64,000 nt of DNA from Macrolepiota albuminosa. Taxonomy: Eukaryota; Basidiomycota; Agaricomycetes; Agaricales; Agaricaceae. A program made the translations under genes and the position numbers. Positions 34,938 through 46,018 of the stretch are shown in pieces. The stretch lies in the NCBI GenBank assembly GCA_027475525.1, contig JAMWFC010000058.1, positions 829,270-893,269 on the forward strand, read 5' to 3'. How positions within the stretch are numbered: the first letter of the stretch is position 1; every line of letters starts with the position of its first letter. The notes under the pieces were generated by a model that was not told the origin of the DNA, did not search any database, and worked only from the letters and a program-made list of their open reading frames with translations.

Positions 34938-36971
34938 ATGATCGAGTCACTTCCGCCCCCAACATATTCCCAGACGAACCCAGACGAAGGTCCTACTGAC
35001 CAGGCAGATTCAATCTTCGCTGGCGGTCCTCAAATTTTGATTGTTCCTTCTGGGGATTCCGTAAATTTTCAGAAGGGTTTCTTAGGCGCTGAAGGCGAAC
35101 ATGCAGCAATTGAAGGCGAACTTCAGGTCAAGACAACTGGACCAGATCAATGGGCTAAAGTGTGAGTCCTCCTTTTAATCCAAGGACGACTGTTGAGTGA
35201 TCTGTCCATGGCCAGGACAATCTCTCTTCGGACAGTTGAGCGGGCTGAGGAACGCGAGGTAGAACTTGCCACATCGGAAAACGTGTTATATGACCGGGCT
35301 CTTGGTACAGCTACTTCCTTTCCGACATCCTTCCCTTTCGCGATTCCTCTCCAAACAGATGCGCCCCAGTCTATCCGAACATCAAATTCTTCGTTATCAT
35401 ATTTTTTAACAGCCACACTCCATCCTTCGGACCTACATCTACCACCTTATTCCAAGACACTCACTGTGCACACACGACGCTACATCTCACATTCACATGT
35501 TGTACCTGTTCATCCTGAGACATATACCTTGGAGGATCCAACCCGTGTTGAGGTTCAAGTTCCGCGAATAACTTTCGTGGCTGGAGAGACTATCCCAGTG
35601 TATGTCACAGTGCCTCCTCCTGTGAAAGAATTGGTAGTCGACCGAGCTCTAAGACTGAGAAATGTCCGAGTGGAACTTACTCGAATCGTGAAAGTTGAGA
35701 AAGGTGATGCAGACGAATCAGTGGACGAATATACCCAGTCTGGATTACAAGAAAGCTTTGAATCGCAAACCCATGGGCCTTCGACGACACCAGGAGACGG
35801 GCTTTGTCAAACGCTGCCATCTAAAGCTCCACTGTTTCCTGCGCCAGCTACTTTTCATAGGATGACCATCGCACGATCGGGAGCTTCGTGCAGATTTCAC
35901 TCCTCACGTCCCGTCAAATTGCGATTCTTGTTGAAACATCCTTTGTCCGTCGGTTCACCCTCGGGCTCTCCCAATGACTCATCGAGTGCAGATTATTGTG
36001 GGCAGTATGATAGTGATGAAGGATGCCCTTCCGTGACGCAACTCACAATTTTTCATTCCATCACTTTCTGTCTCTTTGTCTACGTTTCTTTTGTTGATAT
36101 CACAAGCCGGAGAGAGCGTATTTCGACGCTTTCAATTCCGGTCACGATTCTCGCCCCGCCTGCCCCTCTTCCCCAAGTGTCACCTGAATTTGATGCTGCT
36201 TATTCAAAAAAACACGATCGACCCCCACTCAAGACGGTCAGACATGACGACGGAGATTATCCTATACCTCGTTATTCGGAAGGAGAGGCCGGACCAAGTA
36301 TTCTGCCAAACAACGAGCCACCTCCCTTTGAAGAACGAGATGCGCCTCCACCGTTTAGCTTAGATGACAATGGAGGATCGAGCTCTTCGAGGCTCCCAAC
36401 GTTTCTTGAGTCTGAGGAAGAGATCATCATTCCCACCGACCAAGTGTTGGATCGTCCACATTCATCACTTGAAATTACTGGTGAAGGATTCGAATTTGGA
36501 TTCTTACCCTCTGACCAATTTGACGGGCACGCGGAACCGGTACAACGCCCAGAGACACCACCTCCGACATTAGAGATGGCAACAAGAGACACAGATCTCA
36601 CAGATTTTGCTGATATGGGTCAGGAGCCACAGATGGCGATAGAGGCCCTGGGCCTGGCTCTGAGTCGGCATGAAGAGTCCGTTGCTGGGGAAAGACCGCC
36701 ACCTCCACCAGCCATGGATGACCCTTCGGACCCTCCTCCGACCATTGATTCTGACTTTCGATCTCCCGACATACCCCGACAGACACCACCACCTCACGCA
36801 GTGTCTATTCCACTTCCTACATTCACCTCAGATGAGCGTCTTCCGTCTGTGTCACTACCTGAGAGAGAGCCTGCCCAGGTTCATGCATATGCTCCACCAC
36901 CCTATCTTGTACCAGTCAGAAACCCCAACGAACAAGAGAATGTTACGCGTCCCCCTCCTTACATGGATTGA
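34938..36971 (+). CDS. Alpha-arrestin-like protein with PPxY motifs
   Basis: Exon 1 (34938-35161) encodes MIESLPPPTYSQT...; intron 35162-35215 (GTGAGT...CCAG); exon 2 continues VTISLRTVERAEERE to the stop at 36969. Residues about 40-400 form an arrestin-like beta fold (FPFAIPLQ, SYFLTATLHP, VVPVHPETY, VEVQVPRITFVAGETIPVYVTV, RISTLSIPVTIL). The tail is disordered and rich in Pro and acidic residues. Three PPxY motifs are present, PPTY near the N-terminus and PPPY twice near the C-terminus; these recruit Rsp5/NEDD4 ubiquitin ligase. Known role of the family: adaptor for ubiquitination and endocytosis of plasma-membrane transporters. A hydrophobic stretch around 36060-36090 (FCLFVYVSFV) may be an unspliced 40-bp intron. 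The start lies only 210 bp from the CACTA right end, so that insertion sits in its promoter. Confidence 0.85.
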
Positions 36972-37128
36972 ATGTAGTTCTAGCTCAAAAGTATCCTAAT
37001 TCCGCAAAATAGGTGTTGAAGAGAATGATGCAACCTATCAAACAAGAGACATGAAATGAAGACCGAGGAAAGAGAGTCGTTAAAGATCATAGTTCAATAT
37101 ACAAATACGAGCAATGGTAACCATTGTC

Positions 37129-38148
37129 TTAACAGTTGCAAGCATCCTTTGTCTTTGCCTGATTCTCCTGAAGGTTGACACCCTCCTGTCGCACACCATC
37201 AGGGCGACCTGCTGCACCTAACCGACCAGTGCCTCGTGTAGCAGCCAAAATGTGTTCAATGGGAATTTTTTTTGCTAAATGATTGAATAAGTGTCAGCAA
37301 CTGACCCACTGCTAATAATCGAAGCAATCACCAATCTCTGTAAAAATATCCACAACTCCCTCTCCTGTCTTGGCGCTGGTCTCAAAGAAGAGCAATCCAG
37401 CCTCTGTCGCGTACGCCTGAGCTTCCTCTCTCAGTACCTGACGTAGGCTCTCAGGCTCTGTTGATGAGCCCGGCGTTTCACCCGGGGTTGCTGTCGCATC
37501 ATCCGCCTCATCTTCGGATTCAGACGAGGACATGCCGGATGTTGATGCTGAAGGTTGAACAAGATCGAGTTTGTTGCCGGCAAGTGCAATGACAATGTTA
37601 GGATTTGCCTGTCGTTGAAGTTCTTTTACCCATGATTTCGCCTTTTCTAGACTGGAAGACTTGGTGATATCGTATACGACGACTGCAGCTTGAGCATTGC
37701 GATAGTACATAGGCTATTTATTGTTGGAAGGGGGATCAGGCAGGCATGAAGAACTCGAATGAACGGACCGCAAGTGAATGAAACCGTTCCTGCCCAGCCG
37801 TGTCCCATATCTCGTAGCGCAAGACCCGGTCCTCTAGTCGACATTTCTGCGTGAGAAAGGCTGCACCTATAGTCGGTTCCTTGTTGGCTTGAAATTCATT
37901 CGATACCTAGTATATAAGAAGTATTAGGAGAACAACTAGATGAGGATACATAAACTCACAAATCTAAGGACAATTGAAGATTTGCCGACAGCTGCTTCGC
38001 CTTCAAAATGAATAGTATAAGAGACAAGGAGAATGAAAGGAGTATATGCAGGTAATTCAGGTCAGAGGTCGAGAACAGTAGACTTACCTAGTAATACTAG
38101 CTTCACTTGTACAGACTTGTCGACGGAACCAGAGGCAGAATCAGACAT
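37129..38148 (-). CDS. Rab5/Ypt5-type small GTPase
   Basis: Five exons, about 38148-38088, 38000-37960, 37906-37769, 37713-37332 and 37274-37129, all with GT-AG introns. Motifs in order: G1 [10 protein letters not shown]2 around [12 protein letters not shown]3 [13 protein letters not shown]4 GNKLD, G5 ETSAKTGEG, and a C-terminal CNC for double prenylation. [11 protein letters not shown] and [13 protein letters not shown] are Rab5-group hallmarks: early-endosome fusion and traffic to the vacuole. An acidic Ser/Glu-rich insertion of about 35 residues ([11 protein letters not shown]) sits between G4 and G5, longer than in animal Rab5. Start chosen at [21 protein letters not shown]. One of the best-supported gene models in the window. 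Confidence 0.95.
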
Positions 38149-38417
38149 ACTGAAATTGAGAACGAACGATGAGAAGGAGGAAACTCGCAAGGCGGTGTCA
38201 GTTGTTTGTTTTTGTATCCACGGTCGAGCTCGGAATTTGGTCCTTGGATTATCTTCTTTTGATAAGTATTTCATTTGGTTTTCCTGTTGAGAGGATTCTT
38301 TTGGAAAGGTAGGAGATATAACAGCATCTTGGGACACAAAAACCTTCAGGACGATTGAGCCTTTCGTACATTACCATATGTTTCTTTTCTCATTCACAAA
38401 CTATCTATCGTCAAACG

Positions 38418-39860
38418 TTACCCAATATAATGACAGTACTTTGAAAATTCCGCATCAACCCTCAAACGTTCCATGTCCTCGTTACTCAAACACATAGCGA
38501 CCACGATTTCACCATCGTGGGTTCTAGGCATGAAATATATCAAACCCTCAAAAGGAATTAGTCGGGGTCTCCGCACCGCCTCAGGTTTGCCCAAACCGAA
38601 GTTGAAATCAAGTTCGTAACCCTGGACCTTGGACCACGAGCTAATCATAATGTCTTTTGAGGTATCAACCTTCGCGGGGAAAGATACTATGCTCTTGTCT
38701 GGTAGGTTGTTTAGGAATGTAGCGAGGGCACGAGTACGGTACTCGAGATCTGATGTTCTGCTGTCTACAGCCCATCGAAGTTGTGAAGCTACAACTCCTA
38801 GCGATTCTTTCACGAGCTGCTGAAGCGTATATGTGTGATACGTCATATTTTGCATTAGGCCCGGATAGGTAAGTGGGATATTCAGATGACGCCGCACATC
38901 AACAGCTCGAGCAAGTGTAGTTTCAGTGTCTGATGCCAGGCGCGGGATGCGGGCACGAGTGACAGATTGCCAAATAAAGGCACTGAGGGCATCGTCTGTA
39001 GAGATATAATCCGAGAGGTGGCTGATGGTCTCGATGGCGCGTGATTTGAGAGCGAGAAGCAAAGAGGAGGTGAAAGCAAAATATGCCCAGGTAGATTCGG
39101 GAAGTATAAGTGGTACCGCGTCAGGATTGGAATTATTTGATCTCACGAGCTGATGGACTAGTTCAAGGTCCTCTCTGTTGTCAAGAGGGCGGATGAGATT
39201 TTGACGGTGAAGGTTTCCAGTGGAAAGTTCTTCGCTAGTAAATGATTCATTGTAGCAGGCTTTTGACAGAAGCCTAATAATCTCTCCTTGGCCTGTCATG
39301 TCCATTGCACTATGGTGACCGACGAAAGTAAGTATTATGCCACCGGAAATGAAGTTGAGTTGTACAACGAAAACTGGTTCTGATGCAGATTCATCGGGAG
39401 TTGGGATGGTTTTGCGAGGGGCAAAGAGGTTTTCGTCCAGCATTCCCATAGGAAAGTTTGCTCGCCTGATGACATCCATCGTTGGAATCAAAGAATCATT
39501 TCTGAAATCTTTTACAATCAAACGAGGAGCATTTTCGAAAGGTCTGATTTTCAAGGTCCCTGTATGCCCCTGACCTGAATTTTCGTTGACAACTTGGCCA
39601 GCTATCCAGGGAAAACTGGTTGACAAACGTTTGAGGCCGTCTGTCAGTGTATCAATAATCGCAGGTCGTGAAGAGTCATCTGAAACGGAGAAACACCAGC
39701 ATAACTGGGTATATATTCTGAGACCTGGTAGTTGACCAAGAATATCCAGATGGAAATCGATCAAATCGTCAACGATGTTTGGACCGTCCATAGAACGGGA
39801 GTATTGTGGGAAATGAGGCCTAGGGAGGATGGACGAGGCCGCGAGGCAACTACGCGTCAC
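38418..39860 (-). CDS. BAHD-like acyltransferase
   Basis: Intronless 480-residue frame. The acyl-CoA-dependent transferase signature HHSAMD (HHxxxD; first His is the catalytic base) is near residue 180, and DFNFGLGKP near residue 440 corresponds to the structural DFGWG motif of the family (Pfam Transferase, PF02458). Typical length is 430-500. Fungal members acylate secondary metabolites or detoxify trichothecenes; the acceptor cannot be told from sequence. A second Met (residue 24, MDGPNIVDD) is an equally plausible start, since the first 23 resid look unstructured. It lies head-to-head with the acyl-CoA synthetase at 40085 with about 225 bp between, which might supply its donor, but that is only a suggestion. 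No cluster of other biosynthetic genes is visible. Confidence 0.85.
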   Translation of the reverse strand: MTRSCLAASSILPRPHFPQYSRSMDGPNIVDDLIDFHLDILGQLPGLRIYTQLCWCFSVSDDSSRPAIIDTLTDGLKRLSTSFPWIAGQVVNENSGQGHTGTLKIRPFENAPRLIVKDFRNDSLIPTMDVIRRANFPMGMLDENLFAPRKTIPTPDESASEPVFVVQLNFISGGIILTFVGHHSAMDMTGQGEIIRLLSKACYNESFTSEELSTGNLHRQNLIRPLDNREDLELVHQLVRSNNSNPDAVPLILPESTWAYFAFTSSLLLALKSRAIETISHLSDYISTDDALSAFIWQSVTRARIPRLASDTETTLARAVDVRRHLNIPLTYPGLMQNMTYHTYTLQQLVKESLGVVASQLRWAVDSRTSDLEYRTRALATFLNNLPDKSIVSFPAKVDTSKDIMISSWSKVQGYELDFNFGLGKPEAVRRPRLIPFEGLIYFMPRTHDGEIVVAMCLSNEDMERLRVDAEFSKYCHYIG

Positions 39861-40084
39861 GCACTTCTAACCTTCTATGTAAGCGCGCCTAAGTCTTAAC
39901 TCCCAGAGCAGGTCCCAATGCGAGTTTATCTGATTTTGACTGCGGCACGCAAAGCACTCATACTTACTATGTCTGTCCACACTTCAAGGTTGGTTCCGGT
40001 AGTGATCCGGCTCTCATCGAGTACTTAAGTAACCGAAGGTGGGGGCCAAGGCCCGAGATAGACATCCATTGAATTCTTGCCGTC

Positions 40085-42797
40085 ATGTCCTCCGCATTCA
40101 CGCCAACCCCAGCCAGTATTCCCCCTCCAAACGCTCTCATCAGACTCCGCCGGCCTAGTGGACTTCCAGTTCATATACACCCATTGGTATTGATCCAATC
40201 AAGTGCTTGACGTCCATTTACCCGTATTGGCTCACCATATCCCATCAGAATCCTTTGGATTTCCTGCTACGAGCAGCGCAGATTTACCCTGACAAAGTTG
40301 CTCTTGTACATCCGGACGTTGAACACCCAGTGACCTATACATATGCTGTTTGGTATGTCCCAGCGTCCATTTGAAAGGTTTCAACAGCGTTCATACGAGG
40401 CGAAAGGGCCCAACGTGTGCAAAACTTGGCTTATGCACTTTTAGCGGCTGGAATCAAGCCTGGCGACCGCGTGGCCGTTATTGCACCCAATTCGTAGGTT
40501 GCTTCCGCCCGGGAGGACCCCTAAATGTCTGATTGATACTCTTTCAGGCCTCTTATTGCAGGTTGAAGCAAAGTTCAGTACATGGTGACATACGCTCATT
40601 CTTTATAGATGCCCATCATGGAATTATTGCTGCAAGAGCGATCATGGTGCCGATCAATACACGTCTCAAGCTGCACGAAGCGGCGTACATCCTCCAGCAC
40701 AGCGGCGCTTCTCTCATTTTAGTTGATTACGAGTACACTCATCTTATACAAGGTACCCAGATCCCATTCATTGTCTCTAAGGATACCGGGAGGTCTGGGG
40801 ATCCCTATGAAACCTTTTTGAGTCGCGGACGAGAATTCAGTGCCGAAAGAGGATGGCTAGGCTTAGACACTACTGCTGATGAGAACGCTCCCAGTACGCT
40901 TTGTTACACGTGCGTTGCTGGTAGTTTTCCATGTCCACCTCGGCCTGACCACTTGGCTGTAGTTCTGGGACGACCGGACGCGTATGTATCGTGTTCTACC
41001 TTCGATTTTGTCTACTTTATTCTTACACAAGCACAGCCAAAAGGTGTCCTCACAACATTGAGAGGTAACTGCCTGTCTATGAACATAATCATGTGCTGAC
41101 CCTTTTCAGGTTCCTACCTAGCAGCGGTAGCCAACGCGTATGAGGGGCAGTAAGCGGTTCGTTTTTCGAAACAGACATCCCGGTTTATTCGCGTTTGTAG
41201 GATGAATCGACATTCTGTGTACCTCTGGCAAGTATTTCAGCAAAGACGGCAATGAATTTCGATGCTTATGCATATCCTACATCAGGATTTTGCCCATGTT
41301 CCACGCCGCAGGTTGGACGTTCCCATGGGCTAGCGTACTCGCATACGCAACCCAGGCGAGTACTCTGACCACTCTCAACTGATCGCGTTGACTGTGGTTT
41401 CACGGCTTAGATCACAATTCGTACAGTAAACTACTCCCTTATATGGAAGCACATACTTCACTCTGGCGTGACGCATTATTGTGGCGCTCCCACTGTCCAG
41501 GTATGTACGCATCGCCGAGTATGACGACACATTATGAATCGAGTACCTCGAGATTGGAATTATCAATGACCCCTCGGCTAGGAAACCGCCGCAGCGTGTC
41601 ACTGCCATCATAGGTAAGTTGTTATTTCCTTTACGTGCCGGGCTTGGATCAAGGAGGTAACGTGCATAGCCGGAGCTGCTCCAACGCCGCATTTGATCGC
41701 TGGACTGGAGACAATAGGGATCACACCAGTCCATGTATATGGGTTAACGTGAGTCTCCGACCACCTGAGCAAATATCATTTGAAAGGCGAACAAAGTGTT
41801 CCTTTTATATAGCGAGGTGACTTTCTCGATTGTTCACCTCGACTTGTCACTTTTACTCAAAGAAGAAAAAAAAAATTGTGCCTTAGACATATGGTCCTTT
41901 TATGAGGAACTACGAGCAAGACTCGTGGTCGAAACTATCCTTGGAACAACGTTCAAAGTATATAGCTAGGCAAGGACATGCGTTCGCCACGGCGCAAGAC
42001 GTCCGCGTGGTTTATCAGCCAGGCGAGCACGCCACAGAGGACGAACTCGTCGACGTACCTCGAGACGGAAAGACTCTCGGTGAAATCATCACTCACGGTA
42101 ACATCACAATGAAAGAAGCAAGTCTTTTCTTTGTCGAGAATGGTAGCAGATGTCACTGATGGATCATAGTACTTTAATGACTCCGAGGCGACGGCAAAGG
42201 CTTGTCGTGGAGGAGCGTTCAGGACTGGAGATCTCGCTGTTTGGTATCCAGACGGCAGCGTATCCATAATGGATAGAAGCAAAGATATAATTATTTCTGG
42301 TGGCGAGAATGCGCTGTTTGGTATCCAGACGGCAGCGTATCCATAATGGATAGAAGCAAAGATATAATTATTTCTGGTGGCGAGAATGCTCATCCTTGGC
42401 AATCGAACAGGGTAACGTCCTCCCCCCGAGAACAAATTCTAGTTTATTTAATCCAGTTTGGACACAGAACTCGCAAGCCACCCTCATATTCTCGAGGTGA
42501 CTGTTGTGGCTAGGAGTCATGCGAAATGGGGTGAACGACCCATGGCTTTTGTCGTTCTTCACCCCCAACATGCTGCTAAATGGGCAGGCCGGCATGACCA
42601 GTTTGCCGACGAACTGAAAAAGCATGCCAAAACAAGACTTCCTGGTTTTGCTTGCCCTGAATGGGTGGAGGTTGTTTCTGACCTTCCCGTGAGTTTATCA
42701 AATTTGGAATCGAATTCTGATACATTAAAATGATCAGAAAACTTCCACTGGGAAGATTCTTAAATCGGAACTGCGGAAAGTCGTTGCTAAGCTGTAA
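40085..42797 (+). CDS. Acyl-CoA synthetase (AMP-binding, ANL family), intron-rich
   Basis: About a dozen exons. Exon text in order: NPLDFLLRAAQIYPDKVALVH, ERAQRVQNLAYALLAAGI, DAHHGIIAARAIMVPINTR, the P-loop SGTTGRPKGV (split by a GTATGT intron), LPMFHAAGWTFPWA, GAPTVQ, GAAPTP, VYGLT|TYGP, GGAFRTGDLAVWYPDGS, DRSKDIIISGGEN and the C-terminal KTSTGKILKSEL with the catalytic Lys; stop at 42795. It activates a carboxylic acid to the adenylate and CoA thioester; substrate unknown (medium-chain fatty acid or aromatic acid are typical). Three introns use GC-AG borders (41228, 41356, 42118). Frame phase does not agree at the second intron (about 40352) and around the 77-bp artefact at 42235, so it may carry assembly errors or be recently inactivated. 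Confidence 0.8.
42235..42389. repeat. 77-bp-period tandem duplication (probable assembly artefact)
   Basis: 42235-42312 match 42312-42389 at offset 77, duplicating the exon encoding WYPDGSVSIMDRSKD of the acyl-CoA synthetase. Confidence 0.95.
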
Positions 42798-42900
42798 TCT
42801 TGTGGCGCAAACAATTTGTAGTCAATATGAATCCATAACAAGTTGAAAAAGATGTTTCGAAATACAAACAGTGCTGGGAGTAACCTAACCTAACCTAATA

Positions 42901-45900
42901 TCATGCAATGCTAGGACGCAAGCGCAGTATTCTGAATGATCCAGTGTTCCGTTCGCACAAGTATATATCATCATCCTTGCGCCCAAGAAACAACACCTCT
43001 TCGTGAGAGTCTAGCTCCACGTCACCCAAAGAAAACTCGGACTTGACAGCCGTAGATTTTGTCGTGCCGCTGCTCGACTTTTTACCTGAAGAATAAAGGC
43101 TGGAGCTTGCCTTGCCCTTGGAAGAAAGCACCGACGCTGCCGTCGTGGTCGTCGTCGTCGAAGACGGAACTGGCATACCGATCCGCCAAACAAACGGCGC
43201 CCGTCGATTGATATTAAAAATCGGAGGAGAAAACTGCGGGAGCACCGTTCGAGACTCGTCTGCGGGGCGGAGCAAAGCGTCGCTGAGGTCCACGGCCTCG
43301 AGCCCGCCCTGCCGCATAGCGACCAGCACGGACCGATCGTCGACGTCCAGCGCTTCGAGGCGCTTGATGTCGCCCATCCGGCTTACCAAAGCCGGCTTGG
43401 AATCGCCCTCTTGCTCATCGGAGCTCCAGACGAATCGACCCTTGAGCACCGACCGCCCACGTGCGTCCACGATCGCCGTGCTGTGCCCACCGCGCGAGGA
43501 GAAGAACAGCGCGGGAGGGCCGAAATGCCGGGGTTGGGCGAGTAGTGAGATCGGTTTGAGCAGCGGCCGTTCCGTATTGATCATGGCGGGCATGGTAGAT
43601 GCCTGCGGAGGAGGGGGACGGAAAGGGTGAGTAGGATCTACGCTCTGTAATCTGAGATCCTTGAGAAGTATAAAAACCTCGTCTTCTTCTCGCCGAACAG
43701 GCAGATCCAGAGGCAGTAGCCCATCTTTGTACCAAAGCTGCATTAAAGAAGCCTTCCATGGACCTACAAAACCAATGTTAGTTAGGTCATGTGATTTCAG
43801 GTCAGAGAATTAAACTTGCCATGAATGACATTCCTCGGGTCGCGGTAGTACCAGCGAGATGGAGCCGTCGGCACAGGTACAGGGAGACCGGGGGGTGTGA
43901 ATTTTGTCAAGTCACCCGTACTTCCTTCTTCAGGTTCGTACTCTGCGCGGTATTCTATAAAGGAAGGATAGGTTGGCGGAATAATATATTCATCTGCAAT
44001 GGAGGCTAAGGGAAAGTTGGGTGCAAAGCTCAACTGTTGAAAGGTGGTATAAGGGCCCATTTGTGCAGTGGCTACAGCAACAAGCTCTTCAGACTGAGCA
44101 ATCGTCGACGTCATTTCTTGCGAGTCTTGTTGAGGATGCTCGTTTGGAATAAGCGTGTCAGCACCGTCGTCAGTAGCCACTACTGTCGAGCCCACGGTGA
44201 CAATGTTCACGCTGACGTTTGTATCTTCGTCACCAGCAACGGGCTCCGAGTCATTATTGGGGGTATCTCCAGCACGAATCTCTCGGGCGCGCCTTCTCGC
44301 GGCGCGACGCTCAGCACGGCCTATCCTGACTTCTCGAACGCGGACAGTGGCGGGTTCAAGACCAAAAACGTTTTGGGAAAACACAAGAAAGACTTCAACG
44401 AGATCATCGCCCTGGAGCTGCAATTCTAGAGAGCGAGGGGAGTCGGGTAGAATGAAGGTGCGGGAGAGGCCGAGGGCTGACCGGTAGGTCCCTGCAAACA
44501 ACTCTACCCTTTCGCCACTGTCGCCGCATAGGATAGCAAGGAAGCTGGGGATTATGAGCAGACGGTTTCTGGTTGAAAGAAAAAACAAACCTCTTCTTGG
44601 GCGTCTCGACAGCTTTGAGCATCAAAGCACCTTTGGTGCCTGGGAGTTTGACGTAGTCCAGCTTGGGAGCGGGTGTCTGGGGAGGCATGGGAGGCAGAGC
44701 AAGTAGCTTGTTGTCCAATTCGTTCAATGGGAGCATGGGGCGATCTTGAGACTTTCTGGACACGAAAGCATTGGTCAAGATGCGAGGGATGAAGCGGGAA
44801 GAGCGGGAAGACTGGATGGATGGGGTGGCTTGGGGCATTTTTGGAACGGGATCGTTAGAGACATGCACGGAACGAGAAGACTGGAAAGACTGTGAACGGG
44901 TTAAATGACCTGGAGGGGTTGGGGCAGCAGGAGGGCTTCCGAGGAGTGCGGACCAACGGCGACGGCGGGTAGAGTCGGCGGTGTGGGGGCGACTTAGGAG
45001 GATGGGTTGCTGTGGCTGGCGAGTGCCTGCAGGGGGGATATCGGGGCGCCTGGACTCGCTGAGGACCTGGGCGAGGGTGAGGCCGTCGTCGTCGTCTTGG
45101 TCGTCGTCGTCAGGTGCGAGAGGGGTATTGGAGTCTGACGTGTGTATCGTACGATGGGTGGTTGGGGAACCGGAGAGAGCGTGGCGCAGAGTCAGTAGGG
45201 TGGGAGTCGGGGACGGCTCTGGGGGGATGACGGTAGCTGTGCGGGTGAGAGACAGGTCGAGATTGGAGGGTCTGCGTCTGGTGAGAGTGGGGCTGGTGCG
45301 CTCGTCGAGGGCCTGGCTGCCGCTGGCTTCGGCAGCGACGATGTTGATTGCCTCGTCGTCGCTGGACTCTGCCCAAGCGGATTTGGTCTCGTATGGGGGA
45401 GGGCGCGCCCTCGGTTTCCGTGGAGTGGGAGAACGGGGGAGAAGGGGACGAGTGGACTGGGGAATGGGCTGGGGCTGGACGGGCTGCCTGGGTGGGCGGT
45501 GGCGCTGGCGACGGGCGTCCTGGTCAATGTGCCAGGCGATGGACTTTTTGATGTCGTCGAGGGCGTAGACACGGACACCGTCACGACGACCGGCGACGGC
45601 AACGAGGACAGCGCGCTGCTCCATGACGACGACGGACTTGAAGGGGACGCGGCGGACGAGGGGATAGGGCGTCGGGGTGGGATGGCGGAGGGGCAGGACA
45701 TCGAGGCCCTGTGGATGGCAGAGGAGCAGAAAGTGTGGGGCGAGAAAGGCGCCGCTGGTTGGCGGGGTGGATGCGGGGGCGGGGCACACGACAGCGAGCT
45801 CAAGGCCGAGTTCATGGAGCGTCGGGGCGGGCAGGGCGGGCGGCGGCGTCGCTGGGCGGACGGCGGGCTCAGGGCTGGGCGGCACTCGCGGCGCGGACCG

Positions 45901-45984
45901 GGGTGGCCGGTGGATGAGACTCGTCAGGAACCCCGACAGCCGGTTCGTCGCCCGCCGCGCCCCGTCGCCGTCCACAGTGGCCAT
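42901..45984 (-). CDS. CNH (citron-homology) domain protein
   Basis: Three exons: 45984-44591, 44544-43820 and 43763-42901; the first intron is GT-AG (46 nt), the second GC-AG (GCAAGT donor, 56 nt). N-terminal about 150 residues: [74 protein letters not shown], the first blades of a CNH beta-propeller. A long Pro/Ser-rich disordered insert follows, then [23 protein letters not shown] and, after the GC-AG intron, [20 protein letters not shown] and GRFVWSSDE to the stop at 42901. CNH domains bind small GTPases in Rho exchange factors and vacuolar tethers; no GEF or kinase domain is attached here, so the function is open. The start MATVDGDG is 34 bp from the divergent dehydrogenase start; an upstream Met at 46107 would overlap that gene. 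Confidence 0.72.
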
Positions 45985-46018
45985 TGCAAGAGTTCCAATT
46001 CTCCCACGCCACATCTCA

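Noticed and set aside
40350..40532. Small plus-strand ORF of 60 codons
   Set aside because: It is an out-of-frame reading of the acyl-CoA synthetase exon that correctly reads ERAQRVQNLAYALLAAGI.
42877..42899. Short TAACC/CCTAA tract resembling a telomere-type repeat
   Set aside because: Only about three units between two ordinary genes; too short and not the TTAGGG unit usual for basidiomycetes.
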